DNA of 64,000 bases from Lytechinus pictus (Eukaryota > Echinodermata > Echinoidea > Temnopleuroida > Toxopneustidae), in assembly GCF_037042905.1 (NCBI RefSeq), contig NC_087249.1, positions 53,970,901 through 54,034,900 on the forward strand, in the 5' to 3' direction. The position numbers and the translations under genes are program-made. Below the pieces are notes generated by a model. It was not told the origin of the DNA, searched no databases, and saw nothing but the letters and a program-made list of their open reading frames with translations. Shown here piece after piece: positions 22,449-35,700 of this stretch (positions within the stretch are counted from its first letter, which is position 1; every line of letters starts with the position of its first letter).

Positions 22449-25128
22449 TCAAGTGGTTCCTAAGTCAGACTCTTCAATGTTGAATTGTTGGATTTCTTGA
22501 ATGAAAACATCTGTTACACCAGTCCTGCAGATTGAAAAAATAGAGAAAGAAAATCAATGAATTTAAATTAAAATTGTCGTGATTTATAAAACATAAATGT
22601 TTAAAGAAAAGTGAGACTATACATATATATAATTCTTCAACACATAACAGGAAATCTTACTTCTACTAATTATAAACTTGTACTTCTATTAAGCATATCA
22701 CTTGAACCTGTTCTATGCAGTTTACATACCACTCTCCATTATAACTACATGTACTCTATGAAAAAATGTCAGAGATTTCTCATAAATATGAATATATGAA
22801 TCAACATATGTAAATTATATAAATAGTCAGAATTAAAGTTGATATGTTTTGTTGCACAGAATATTTTGATCTGTGATTAAAAACGACACTAACTATAATC
22901 TAAAAACAAAATTGAAATGGGTTTTTCAAAGGCAGGTCTATCTGTTGCCAAAAAAATGTGGACAACCTCCATTATTAAGAATAATCACTAATTAACTCAC
23001 TCATATAACTGCTGTAGGTTGTATTTCTCTTTGTGGTCTAGTCGCTGTTCTATTGTAGGCCTACTTCACCAATTATTTATCATCATCAATCACCTCCATG
23101 GAAATTGTAAAATTGCATCATCCTATTGGACAAAATGTAAAATAACAAGATTAAAAAAAAATCGTAAATCTACAAATATGAAATATGAATATCACACTAA
23201 AGAATGAATAAAATGAATTTTGTAAAATATGAAAAATAAATATTGCTTTGTTTATAAACAAATAGGAAATAAAAAGGCCATTTAATTACTAGTAGATCAA
23301 GGACATGACCTTATTTTATAAATTTGCCCAAGGTACATAACTTTTGGCATTGGTTCTATTTTAGACTCGAGAGCCTGTATATTTAAGAAGTGTATATTCA
23401 TTACAGATCCTACCTCTTTGTGGCTCGGATTATTTTTATTTAATGTAAACATGGTTAACATTCAATGCATGTACCGTAATTTATCTGTAATTTTGTATGG
23501 GTTAGTTTAAGTTTTATACCTGGATGAGAATCTGCAAAATGATGCATGCACTTATGATCATCATCTTGAACCATATAGGTAGACCTCTAGGCTCTACTGT
23601 ATTTCTTGTTCTTCAAACTCAACCTGTTTGTGAAAGAAAAGAGAGAACAATAATAAGAAGTTATCTTTTTTCATGGCTGTATATAGGGGGAGGGGTTTGG
23701 GTGGGGGCTGAAATGTGAAAACCTTCATAAAAAAAATTGCATGACATCCTTCAATTTTACTTTAGAAAATGCACAAAACGGCCCTAGGTAATATTGGTCG
23801 CTTCTGGCCCTTGCTTTCTGAATTTTAGGTTTCTCTACATTTTTCACATGTCTGCCCCCCAAAAAAAATAATAAAAAAAATTTAAAAAATCTGGATCTTT
23901 TTATTTCCGAATCTTATTTCATTTGAACATAATTTCATAATCTCATGCACTAGGTCTAGATCTATTTGTAAGAAAGTATAGATCTAGACTCTAGTCCAAC
24001 GAGACTCAGTGCTGTGCGACAGCATTCATCTAAATTAGGTCTAGATCTAGACTAACAATGGACTCTCGATCTATCTAGACCTAGAAAGTAAAGCTTCGGT
24101 TCTAAACCGAGATCTAGACCCTATGCTATATCGGTTTAGAAATTTTTGATCTCCGACTTTTATTCCTGGCTAAGACTTCATTGCCATTATTGACCGAGAG
24201 TAGATCTATCATCTCGATCTAGTCCTTCTCCTTGGTCCACTGACAGTCATACTCGTACATGTAACTGGAGTCGTTTAGGCCCAGACCTAGATCTAGGCCT
24301 AAATTATAGACCTAGATCATAAGCCCTGGGGGTTGGGAAAGTATAAGTTATAGACTAAATTTGAATTAGGTAGGCCTAGCTCTTGATAGCATCGATGAAT
24401 AAATAAAAGTAAAGTAGCCTAGATCTAGGCCTATAAAGTAAGTAGGATTAAGAAGATCTAGGTCCTAGATCTATTGATAATAAGACAAACATGCAGATCG
24501 AGCAGCATGTTATTTCTAAGACTGAGTCTAACTATATAAATAACAATAAGAGTTAAAATGGGTGGGGGCTAAATGCAGAAGCCTGAAGTTTGAAATTTGA
24601 TATCTGAAACAAAGTGAGGATTGACAGTGACACAATGACAGGCGTATCTTCATCCACACTCCGCTTCACAGTTCATTCCTAACTGAGTCTCGATCTACTG
24701 AAGATAGATGCAGATCTCCCTCTAGATCTAACGTTATAGTGTACAAAAAGAAGCCTCATTCTTCTTGTTTTAATCAATCGTGGGTTGGTCCTTGTTGGAG
24801 GTGAACCAAACCAGCCCGATTATATCTCGATTCCCAGCCGGCTAGGTCCTAGGAGCCCGTACAAAATACATGTGGTTAACACAGCGGCATAACCACAACG
24901 CTGCAAGCAACATACATTACAGGCTGCACTGGGCGACGATGACAATCTAACTTCAATTTCAAAGACCAAATTCTGCTTTCCTTTAACAGAAGAATGACAG
25001 CAAACTCTCTAATTTATTAAATAAATAACCTAAGATCACAAAATACAGTGTGAAATGTGTAAATAGTCCACTGACTTAATGTGGTTATATCAATTTATAC
25101 GTACTCACCGGAGTGTTCGTAGGTCCAT
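22449..25128 (-). CDS. Candidate small three-exon gene (function not recognised)
   Basis: Possible exons on the minus strand: 25128-25109 (ATG in good context, MDLRTL, donor gtgagtac), 23060-23001 (PTIEQRLDHKEKYNLQQLY, donor gtgagtt) and 22524-22449 (acceptor ttttttcaatctgcag, TGVTDVFIQEIQQFNIEESD, then LGTT and TGA). The phases fit (2, 2, stop), giving 51 residues, largely charged helix or coiled-coil-like. The acceptor before the middle exon is weak, further exons may be missing, and I recognise no family. Last exon and its acceptor are the best part. Could equally be a non-coding RNA or chance. Confidence 0.28.
23940..24500. repeat. AGATCTAG / TAGGCCTA-rich low-complexity sequence
   Basis: Dense short overlapping words such as TCTAGATCTAGAC, CCTAGATCTAGG and TAGGCCTA without a fixed period. 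Similar short patches occur near 13290, 15740 and 16600. Confidence 0.7.
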
Positions 25129-25806
25129 TTCGTGTGTGGAAAGAAAAGTTTCAGAATGAATAAATTAAATGACGTAATGAGGTCAAATGAATAATTAATT
25201 CTGTAACACGATACCACTAGTATCGATGACAAAGAATCGGGGAAATCGCGTATTAATGACGCTCTTAGCCAATGAAAAGGCCGGATTATGAATATCTTCA
25301 TGCTCATGAATGTCAATGAGGGCTTATTTTTGTCTTCAAATGATCGCGGTAGGCGGAGCCTAATCTCGTTTGTTTTGTGCTGAACGCGCACGCAGCTTTC
25401 GGTCTAGTAATATATTATAAGGTCTTTGCCCCCACCCATCAACACGGATTTACGCCAGTATAAATGGTGTTACCAAATTTTCGTTTGCACGCGCAATTTT
25501 ACGATTTTTCTGGCTTTTACTGCTATCTATTCGGAAATCAAAGTTCATAACTGAAACATCCATTTCTTCTCTTTTCATAATTATGAGACCCTCTTCGTAA
25601 AATATGAATGACGCACGGTCGAGAAAAAGTTGCATGAAACATACTTGATTCCTGACCTATTCGATGAATCGTTGGAAAAGAAACATTTCACGGAAAAAAA
25701 TGTTCAGTTATGCCAAATCGAATATTTGTTTCCTTTGAATTATGGCTCAAAGCTCATGACCAGTTGACCATCATAGTCATGAATGTATTTCGACCTTAGT
25801 GATGTC

Positions 25807-27256
25807 CAGGCGCGTAGCCAGGGGGGCGGTGGGGGCGGTCGCCCCCCCCCCCCAAACGTCCCCAAAAAGAAAAAAAGAAGGGAAAAAAGAGAAGAGAAAA
25901 GGAAAAGCGAAGGAAGGAAAGGGAAGAAAGGTAGCTTTGTGGACTTTCTTTTTATTCTTTTTTTTTCTCAAAAAAGAAACTCCTTCACTCTTGCTCTAAA
26001 TTTAAAAATATGAATTTTGCTTCCGCGCTGCGCGCGTTTAATGACAATAATTATTGCAGTTCTCCTTTTTTTCCCTCACCCTTTCTATAACTCTATTTTT
26101 CCACCTCAGCTATATGTGTTTCTTGCCAGTTAAAGTTCAAATATACATTAGGGCATGAAATTAGAGTAAGGATAGGCCGAAGTATGAAGTTATCGTTTTT
26201 TTTAATTGATTGCGTAACTTCTGGTCGGGTCGGCTCCGGGCGGGTAAAATCTTTATATCACTTTCTGCCGTCAGCTCAATATAGGCAAATTCTCCCGCTT
26301 TTCAGCTCATTTTTATACTAAACAACCATAATATGGGGGCAATCAGGTTCCTAATTTAAAAAGAGGAAGGTAAAAAAAATCGTGCCGTATCAAATAAAAA
26401 AATACAATATTTTTCTTAACTTCTACTTAACTTCATGTCATTTCCCTGCACATTCATCTCATGTTCTGCATGTTTTGCGCCCTCAGTGTGAAATTGCGAA
26501 TGACACTTGAGTTTCTTTTTCATTCAAAATGAAGCGCATCAGGATAAGTCAAAGAAATTATACATCATCCCGTTTTATATAATTTCAATAAATCTCAGAA
26601 GTTTCAACTTTTTGCGCACTATTTTCCTTGTAATGAAGTTCAATAATCTTATAAAGAAATTGAATTAGAGCCGATTGGGGTATTAGAGATATCTGCATTG
26701 ATTGAAACGTCTGCCTTTTTAAATTTCAGAGATTCATTGCTCTGCGCGGGGAGGCATATCTTCCTCTCAGCAGATATCCTTCTTCACCTGTTTTGCGAGT
26801 TAAGATATGCACTGTCGCTAAATTATTTGTAATCAAAACTGATCTTTCCAAGGAAAGTATTCAATGTGACTTAGAGAATACCCTTTTTCTCGGGACCCTT
26901 TTCTTTGCAAAAAAAATAGATAAAATGCTTTAGCTTCCGCGCTTAGCACGGGGTTAATATTATTTTAATTTCCTCCGTTTTATCCCCTTTTTGTGCGTTC
27001 ACAATCACTTTTGAAAACAAGGTTTAAAATCACAATATATATAGTCACATGAATTGGGGCTGATATAGGTACTAGAGACAAGAGAGACGGCTCCTTTTGA
27101 TTTATGAAACACCGAAAGCTTCGCGCGGGAGGGGGGGGGAACTCCCCCTCCCTGCACCCAACCCCTAGGGAACGCGCTTCGCGCGCTTTGTAAGTACTGG
27201 CACGCTTCGCGTGCATTTACCGCCTCCTCCAAATTGAAATCCTGGCTACGCGGTTG
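25807..27256 (+). mobile_element. hAT-type non-autonomous transposon with 8-bp TSD
   Basis: Ends CAGGCGCGTAGCCAGG and CCTGGCTACGCGGTTG are inverted repeats, flanked on both sides by the 8-bp direct repeat GTGATGTC (25799-25806 and 27257-27264). Eight-bp duplications and CAG-starting ends are typical of hAT elements. Just inside each end sit G/C-rich runs (25819-25854 and 27128-27165). No transposase; the short open frames near the ends are products of the runs. Confidence 0.85.
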
Positions 27257-27264
27257 GTGATGTC

Positions 27265-29900
27265 AGTATGTTATACATTGAACCTCAGCCTGTGAGGATA
27301 ATTGACTGACGGCTAGTCCATATGGGGGAGCTAAAAAATCGGCCTTAGAGCTGAGTTCCAGTGTATTTCCTACCCTGCTTTGGGGCCTTCTCATACAATA
27401 GTTGACATAGACTCTATGATATTTGATATTTACCAAAAGAAAGACTGGAACATTTCGTGCATCACTCTGTGGATTTTGCTTGCCAACCGAATATCACCCC
27501 CCCCCCCAAAAAAAAAGAGCCATTATTTGCCGACAAGGTCAAAACATTTCTATTGATGTATAATTACCATTACTATTACATACATAATACAAACATGCAT
27601 AAAAACATTTTGGACATAATGATTTCACAGATTCAAGTAATCTATTTCTATAACGGCTTTTGGGGTCATTTTCCAAACGATATTGGATTCGACGTTTTTC
27701 TTTCTTTGTACACTGCAAAATCCTGCATTGACCCTAAATTACCTTTGACCTTGGCCATGATTATATAATATATCCAAACACTTACAGATCTAAGTAGGCA
27801 GTGCACTCCCAATTAGTAAATGCTGAGTGCTGACTACTGAGTCTACCTCAACTCTATAATAAAAAGCATGTATATTTTTTCAAGAATATATTACCCAAAA
27901 AAAACACTAACTTTCTGTCATGCAGAATATGCAATTTAGTTATTGCACAACCAGTGTTCATACGCGGCGATACAGGGATGTCATCCCCGTAAGATTTTTC
28001 AAGCCCTGAAACAAAAAGTAGATAAGAAAAAAAATGGGAGTACCCAGAAGAACGAAATATGCCTATACAATGCAAGAGAGGTTTATGTGTGAAGTAACTA
28101 GACATTACCCATTCGGCAATGGGAGTCATTTTGGCACGATTATTACTTGACTTGAAATTAGGGGCCCCTAAGAAATCCTGGATCCGTGCCTGGCTCCCGC
28201 TCACATAATTCTTGCAGGGCCTACTCTGATGAGATCTTAAACGAGATTGAAAGCATCAAATGTTTAAAATAGAAATCGCTCGCGCTTCGCGCTCGCATTG
28301 ATTATTTTTTAAAGTGGTATTGCATTTATTCATGAACACATCATTATAAAACCATTATTCAATTGCCTCTTCTTCATGTGCCTATGAAATGAGATAATTT
28401 AACATGCATTTAAGGCACTTATGATTGCCTGGGGGAGGGAGGGGCCGCCATTTTTCCGAAAAGTACACAGGGGCGCCAAAATCAGGTCGAATTCGGGCCC
28501 CCTCCCTACGAAATCCTGGATCCGCGCCTGCTCTTGCCAGTCTTGGCTGCTCTAGCTGTCTAGGGCTAGGTAACCAGGGGCTTACCGTGTATTTGGCCAT
28601 AGACAAGGGACTAGGGTAATATGTGTAAATAATTAATAATGTGTGTGAGCACCAGCACAGTAAAAGTATTGTGGAATTGAAAAGATGTGACGAATATGCA
28701 CTTTTGACACTGACGAGTTATAAATTAATGTTCAGTGATTTTTTTTTCTTCTCTAAAATGTGACAAAAAATAGGAATATACAAGAGGTGAGGCACGAAAA
28801 TGTTAAGGAGGCCTATATTGGATGTATGACCCGCGGTCTATGAGAAAAGATGAGCATGAGAAGACTGAGAAAAATCTAAAATTATCTTTTAACCAAGACG
28901 GCGATTTAGCTAATTTATAAAGAAATGCTATGCGCTGAGCTGACAATTTTCCGAGGCCAAAATCAGAATAAACTAAGAGAACGATATCTTTGCAGATCTT
29001 GCTTTTCTTCTTTTACAAATAAACAAGTTTTCCCAAAGAGTTTTTCACCTTAATAAGAATTTGTTTTTCTACTATTTGAAATGCTAACTTTCACCTCTGA
29101 CATGGCAATAAATACCCACGTTTACAACGTATAATCCTACTCTGTTTACTATTATGAAAAAAATAATCAGTTTATTAATGATTCAAACCACTGGCGTAAC
29201 GAAAGAGACTCTGGCTCTATTCTCAAAAGTTCTAAAACTGGGAAAGAGAAAGAGCTTGAGAAGGGAAATGGTTCAATGAGTCATTTCTTTTTTATATGTC
29301 ACCGGGTACCAATTAGTACAAGTGCAGTACACAGGGGAAAGGCGTGCACCCCATGTAAGTTGAGGCTCATAATAGAGCTTTTCCCGCTCAATTTCAGATT
29401 CAAATCTTTTATTTCAATTTTTATATGTTAAGCGTCAACGAATTTGAAATCATGGTGATTATTCGGCGATTGTATTTCATGTGCATACCTACTTTTCCTG
29501 TTAGTAATATTTGAAATAATGTGATGGAATGAACTGGAATATTTTTTCTATAATAAAAACACGTGTTGATGGAGACACCCCTTCCGAATTCGCCATGATT
29601 GACATACAGATGATCACCCATGAAATTTAATGAAGTTGAAAATATTTTTGAAAGGGACAGCAGTGGCGGATCTACTTTCGAGAGGCACAATTTTCTTCTT
29701 TTTTTTTTTACTGCAGCAATGTGTTTTGCGTAGAAGTAAGCATCAATGAAAATGCTCACATAGTCAACATTGTCATGATTGTCGGTTGAAATAAAAATTA
29801 TAATAGTATTGCTCTTAGAACCTTTGTAAACGAAACGTAAAAACCCATGCATAAGATGCCAAAAATGTTTTTATGGTGAGAACTATGGAAATTGTAGAAA
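27265..29900. other. Non-coding stretch with transposon ends
   Basis: No gene supported. A fragment of the ~160-bp repeat lies at 27727-27760 (CCTAAATTACCTTTGACC). Two right-hand hAT-like termini, AATCCTGGATCCGTGCCTG near 28170-28190 and AAATCCTGGATCCGCGCCTG near 28510-28530, have no identified left ends. One GCTCGCGCTTCGCGCTCGC motif lies at about 28277-28296. Confidence 0.5.
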
Positions 29901-31080
29901 CACTCTATAGGCTTCTGGTTAAGTTTTTTCTCCTTCTTTTCGTTTGTAGTCCATTCTAAAAATAAAAATAAAAGGAATTCAAGACATATAATAACCTGAT
30001 GAATATAAGTTCCCTTAGGTCTTTGCCTCCCCCCTCTCCAAATGAAAATATGTTAAGCGTTGCCCCAGATTTACTTTTTTAATCCATGTTATTCTAATTT
30101 GTAAAATATTCACGCACAAAACACTCTATTGATTCCGGTTAAGTTTTTTTTCCTTTTTTGGTTTGTAGTCCATTCTAAAAATACAAATAAGAGATTTTAG
30201 ACATATAATAACCTGGTAAATATAAGTACCCTTATTGTCTTTGCCTACCCCCCCCCCCCCCTCCAAATAAAAATATGTTAAGCGCCGCCCCAGCTTTTAC
30301 TTTTTGAATCCATGTTATTCTAATTTGTAAAATGTTCACGCACAAAACACTCTATAGGTTTCTGGTTAATTTTTTTCTCCTTTTTTTCGTTTGTAGTCCA
30401 TTCTAAAAATAAAAATAAAAGAAATTCAAGACATATAATAACCTGATGAATATAAGTTCCCTTAGGTCTTTGCCCCCCCCCCTCTCCAAATGAAAACATG
30501 TTAAGCATTGCCCCAGATTTACTTTTTAAATCCATGTTATTCTAATTTTTAAAATTTCACGCACAAACCACTCTATATGCTTCTGGTTAAGTTTTTCTTC
30601 CTTTTTTGGTTTGTAGTCCATTATAAAAATACAAATAAGAGATTTTAGACATATAATAACCTGGTAAATATAAGTACCCTTATTGTCTTTGCCTACCCCC
30701 CCTCCAAATAAAAATATGTTAAGCGCCGCCCCAGCTTTTACTTTTTGAATCCATGTTATTCTAATTTGTAACGGTTCACGCACAAAACACTCTATAGGCT
30801 TCTGGTTAAGTTTTTTTCTCCTCTTTTTTTCGTTTGTAGTCCATTCTAAAAATAAAAATAAAAGAAATTCAAGACATATAATAACCTGATGAATATAAGT
30901 TCCCTTAGGTCTTTGCCTCCCCCCCCCCCTCTCCAAATGAAAACATGTTAAGCATTGCCCCAGATTTACTTTTTAAATCCATGTTATTCTAATTTTTAAA
31001 ATTTCACGCACAAACCACTCTATATGCTTCTGGTTAAGTTTTTCCACCTTTTTGGTTTGAAGTCCATTCTAAAAATACAA
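29900..31080. repeat. Tandem array of ~220-227-bp units
   Basis: Six units start at CTCTATAG/T/A (29906, 30124, 30351, 30571, 30791, 31018), each with TTCTGGTTAAGTTTTT, TTTGTAGTCCATTCTAAAAA, GACATATAATAACCTG, TAAGTTCCCTTAGGTCTTTG, a C run, and AAATATGTTAAGCG. Neighbouring units fall into two alternating variants (gatgaatata with caagacatat versus ggtaaatata with ttagacatat), so the array seems to have grown as dimers. Predicted minus-strand peptides repeat with the array and are not genes. Confidence 0.9.
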
Positions 31081-32841
31081 ATAAAAAGAAAGTTAGGACA
31101 TATTGTAACTTGGTAAAAAAGTGCAGCATATTTTTCATTAAGAGCAAATCATACATGTAGGAGGCAATCGTGTGCTTGTGCATGTAGAGGATCCTATGCG
31201 TGCATCCAATCCCAAACAACACAGAGGCAAACACAGAGGCAGTGCGCGCACACACTGGACACATTTTCAATAAGCTAGGGAGCGAGTTACGCTATAGCAG
31301 TAGTTGACACTTTAAGACCTTAACATACGTAACGTAATAAGTAAGGGTGTCAAAAACATAATGAAGAAGGGGTACCGTATCTATTTCGCTATAGGAAAGC
31401 TACGTGTTTACGGTCAAAAATAATAATAATAATGAAACGTTTTTGTATAGCACAAAATACATAAGCAAAGTTGCATGTCTCTAAGCGCTTTTTACAAAAG
31501 GAGTGGAGATGGAGAGGAGAGCACTGGGTTCTTACATTAATTGTTTACAAAATGGTGAATAAATGTGTTTTCAAGCCATTTCTAAACCTTTTTTTTAATA
31601 TAAAGGATGTACTTTTTTGGGGCCAAATTGCAACACCAGTGTCTAATATTCGAGGTTCATTTTGTCAGATTTGCTGCTTAATTCATTCAGGAAACTGTCT
31701 GGGGATAATGTCTAAACTGAAAAAATGGTTTTCTTCAGCCGCCCACCCATCTTTGCCCGGCCATCTTTTATTCCTCGAGAATGCAGTCAATCGGAAAAAC
31801 CGGGGATGAAAATATACCCCTCTCCCCATCATTGGCGAAGCTGGATACGCCCCTGGGGTTAGGATCAGGATCAGCGGATATCATATCCGTCCGACGTTCA
31901 GAGCGTCCTACAAAAAAACCATGATACCGCTATTTCCAGATATATTTCTCGATCAGCATAGATAATCATAAAATTCAGTTTTTCCTCTTTATTTTGGTAC
32001 CAAACATGCCAATAGATTATGAATAGTGCGAAAATTCAATGTCAAAACTATATTGTGCTGAAAAATTGGTCGAGCTAGTAAAGCGTATAATACGACGACC
32101 GTGCGTTTATAGAAAAGTGTGTATTCTTTGTTAAAATTCTTTAACAGATCTCTAAGGCCCCAATTCTCAAAGGGTAGCTAAATTAGACGATGGGCTAAGT
32201 TAGCTATACCCTTTGAGAATTCAGGCATAAATGGGGGTGGTTGTAAGTTCACAGACATGTGAGTTTCTGCGCAAATCATTTCTGACGTGCCTCAGCTAGT
32301 ATTCATTATTTGTTTTACTCCACAATTCATGAACAATCAAAGAAGAGAGTTTATTCTTGCTCTTAATGTTACATTAATGAAAAAAAATATTCAATTATTG
32401 TGATATCAAGCTCGTTATTAAAGACGGGTTCCTTTTATCATGGACGATCGAACAGTACGTACGCATTTTCGCAGAGATAATTCATCTCTCAGCTCAACTT
32501 ATATTAATATACTAATAATGCCCATGATAGCGTTTTCATATTCGGAAATGAAAAAAAAAATCACGACCCGCTAAAGTAAAGCAGGATATTAGAGCAGGAT
32601 TACATTTGGGTATCTTATAACGTTATCGTGCAAAGGGATGTTATCTGATGAACAAAATATTCTGCATGAATGCATCGATGACTATATTAAGCTCACTCTT
32701 TAGTGCTCATGAAATAAAAGTTTAAACCTAATGCTTTCTTTATTTTCATGCTTAACCTTTCTAATCTAACAAAGCAATTAAAAATAATATGTGTAGATCA
32801 TAATCATATATAGAGATAAATACAATATAATCCATCTCTTA
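31081..32841. other. Non-coding stretch
   Basis: No gene supported. A small palindromic MITE-like sequence lies at about 32160-32222 (TTCTCAAAGGGTAGCTAA against TTAGCTATACCCTTTGAGAA), and a hAT-terminus-like GCTGGATACGCCCCTGGGG near 31840. Confidence 0.5.
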
Positions 32842-33288
32842 CCGTGTTTACACTTAATCGGCATTTGAATCGGCTCGCGGTTCTGAACCGCGAGCCGATT
32901 CAGCATCGGCTTTTTTATAGCGTGTAAACGCGAGTAACTTGAATCGGCTCGCGGTTCAGAACCGGCAATTTGCACCACCAAAGTAGTAGGTTCTGAACCG
33001 CGAGCCGATGCAGAATCGGCTTTTTTACTACGTGTAAACAGAAAGCCGATTCTGCACCGGCAATTTGTGCGCATTTCAATTACTTTACCATTGTGACGTA
33101 ATTGTTAGCGCACTGATCCAGCGTTGTCTTTATTATGACGTATATTGTAGGTATGCGTATCATTTCAAGTTTTTGCATCGGCTCGCGGTTCTGAACCGCG
33201 AGCTGTAACAACGTGTAAACGCAATCCAAATGCCGATTCTGCATCGGCATTTGGTTCAGAACCAAATGCCGATTAAGTGTAAACACGG
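32842..33288. mobile_element. Hairpin-rich TA-flanked non-autonomous DNA transposon
   Basis: Terminal inverted repeats CCGTGTTTACACTTAATCGG and its inverse at 33269-33288, flanked by TA on both sides. The interior carries near-loopless palindromes (CGGCTCGCGGTTC / GAACCGCGAGCCG) at about 32870, 33180 and diverged forms at 32940 and 32995, and repeated CGTGTAAAC. 447 bp, no ORF. Confidence 0.85.
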
Positions 33289-33769
33289 TATAAATCGTAC
33301 AGTAAGGTTATACGCATGTGCTGCGTACGGGGTCAAACTCTTTCCTACAGTTCGCGCGATCATATACCGGTAGGCTTGTATAGCATCATGTTTATGCATG
33401 TAATATTAATATGGACAGGATTTTTTTTTTTAGACTCGACCAAGCAAGAGCAATATCTAGTCATCCGCAGAAGTATCAATTATCAAATGACCTATACCAG
33501 TTTAAGTGAGTATGATCATGATGATAGTTATCATTTTCATTCAGTCGGTCGATATTAATGATCCGCGAATACACTATGGTCTTCACTGCATATCACGGGT
33601 TTTCCCCCAAATTGTGGTCAGCTCACTGACACGTACTGCAGTTATTGTGTAGAATCAGACAGCACTCAATCATACTAAAAATATATTTAAAGGGTATGAA
33701 GAATTAATATTGGTAACAAAATTACTCCTATTCGTAAACTATGATCAGTCGTTTTATTAACGTTTGTAA

Positions 33770-34641
33770 TTTTGTCTTGCCTGCATAGCAGAGCGAGACT
33801 AAAAGCGCAGCTTTTCCGACGGCGGTGGCGGCGTCATCGTCAACATAAGGTTCACTTTTAGAAATGTCATCATAACTTAAAATGTATATGTACCCATTTC
33901 ATGAAACTTAGACATAAGGGTTACCAAGAATTCCTGAACATCCGACCCGAGTTTCAAGTCACAGGACCAAGGGCAAAGATCATTTAGGGTCAATGAACTT
34001 TTCATTGACCCTAAATGATCTTTGACCTTGGTCCTGTCGTTGGGGAAATCAACATCAAAATGTTAACAGACGGGTAAAGTTTTTGAAATGTCGTTGTATG
34101 GATCTATATAGTTTATGAAACTTTGACATAAGGGTAATTGTGTTTCATTCAACATCATGTCCGAGTTTCATATCACATGACCAACGGTTAGAGGTAATTT
34201 AGGGTCAATGAACTTTGGCCATGTTAGGGGTATTTGGTGAATTGCCATCATAACTTTGAGAGTTTATGAGTCTAGTTTATGTAACTTGGACATAAGAGTA
34301 ATCAAGCATCAAGAAACATGCAATGCGAGTTTCAGGTCACATGAACAAGGTCAAGGGTCATTTAGGATCAATGAACTTAGACCATGTTGGGGGTATTTGT
34401 TAAATTGCCATTGAAAGCTCAGACATGGACATGAGGGTATATAATCTAGTATCACGGATCAATCGTCTTGCACGAGTCTTATGTCACTGCATGATCGAGG
34501 TCAAAGCTCATTTAAGGTCAATGAACATAGTATTTTTTTATCATATGAATAATGATTTTTGTGTGTGTGAATTATTCAATAATTCAGCACTGCTGCTACA
34601 TTGAATCGCATAATTCAGGCAAGACTGCCAGAGCTGTTCCA
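33770..34641 (-). mobile_element. Non-autonomous element with ~160-bp repeats (copy 3)
   Basis: Inverse orientation of the family at 6425-7560: starts TTTTGTCTTGCCTGCATAGC and ends GGCAAGACTGCCAGAGCTGT followed by TCCA. Units carry AAGGTCAAAG, AGGTCAATGAAC and AGTTTCAGGTCACATGA. A small inverted duplication at 33985-34030 has the same CATTTAGGGTCAATGAAC sequence on both strands. Confidence 0.8.
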
Positions 34642-34726
34642 CTTGTTTCTTTTGGCAAACAGAATGAGCAAAGTAATGAATTAAGCGTTTGGCTCTGGCA
34701 GGAAGTATTGGATCGTAAAATAGATT

Positions 34727-35326
34727 AAAGGTCAAGTCCACCCAAGAAAAATGTTGACTTGAATCAAAAAACAAAAATCAAACAAGCACAACGCTGAAAA
34801 TTTCATCAAAATTGAATTTGAAATAAGAGTGTTATGACATTTTGAAATTTTGTTATTTTTTAACAAAACAGTTAAATGTGCAACTCGGTGATATGCAAAT
34901 GTGAGTTGATGATGTCCCTCACTATTTCTTTTGTATTTTATTGTTTGATTATACAATATTTCAGTTTTACAGATTTTACATTAAGGACCAACTTGACTGA
35001 TCCATAAAATATGAAAACAATGGAAATTCCACATGTTCAGGGGGAATAAAACTTTACTTCACAGGAAAATGAGGAAATAGAATATCTAATATTTCTTGTA
35101 AAATACAAAAGAAATATTGACTGGGTGACGTCATCAGTCCCTTCATTTGCATACTGACCAGGATGTGCATATACTGTAACGGTTTTGTGAAATTTTGTGA
35201 AATTAAGCGAATCATTAAAATGTCATAACTTTCTTATTTTACATGAGATTTTGAAGATATTTTCAGAGTTATGCTTGTTGGATTTTTCTCCTTTTATTCA
35301 AATCAACTTTTTTGTAAGGGTGGATA
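34727..35326. mobile_element. Palindromic ~600-bp MITE (AAGTCCACCC type)
   Basis: Left GGTCAAGTCCACCCAAG...TTGACTTGAAT and right ATTCAAATCAACTTTTTTGT...GGGTGGA are inverted repeats; the arms continue inward through TATGCAAATG / CATTTGCATA and TTTCTTTTGTATTTTA / TAAAATACAAAAGAAA. Inserted 85 bp beyond copy 3 of the ~160-bp element. Confidence 0.75.
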
Positions 35327-35700
35327 AAAATACAAAAAAGATATTTTATGAAACAGCCTCTAAAATCATGGGACAAACGAGCTTCTTACAAGTGAATTAA
35401 AAAGAGGGTAAATTGGAGTGCAATAAAAAAAAGAATTTATTTCTATGGATATGGCTATTTGATTTTTAATAAAAAGAAAAAACATGTAGTCTGGAAGCAT
35501 CATATTGCAGTCGATTTGTTTCGATAAATGTTACGTAAATAACAGTTTACCGTGTAAAAAAGACCATTTTTAATAAATACAGGTTATATATATATTTTTA
35601 TTTTATAAATTTGGATAGTGTATTTATAAAATATAATCAATGAAAATGTAATTAATTGTGTCTTTTTTAATTATGTGATTCTCATGCATTTTAGTTTGTT
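35327..35700. other. AT-rich non-coding spacer
   Basis: No gene or defined repeat seen; strongly AT-rich with runs of ta and aaa. Confidence 0.5.

Noticed and set aside
23600-23640. Extra exon for the small candidate gene behind the strong acceptor tttctttcacaaacag (minus strand)
   Set aside because: The reading frame that looks coding does not fit the phase of the neighbouring exons and no donor was found before a stop.
30320-30936. Minus-strand frames with repeated KGTYIHQVIICLEF peptide
   Set aside because: They repeat with the ~220-bp array and differ only by its mutations; no sign of a gene outside the array.
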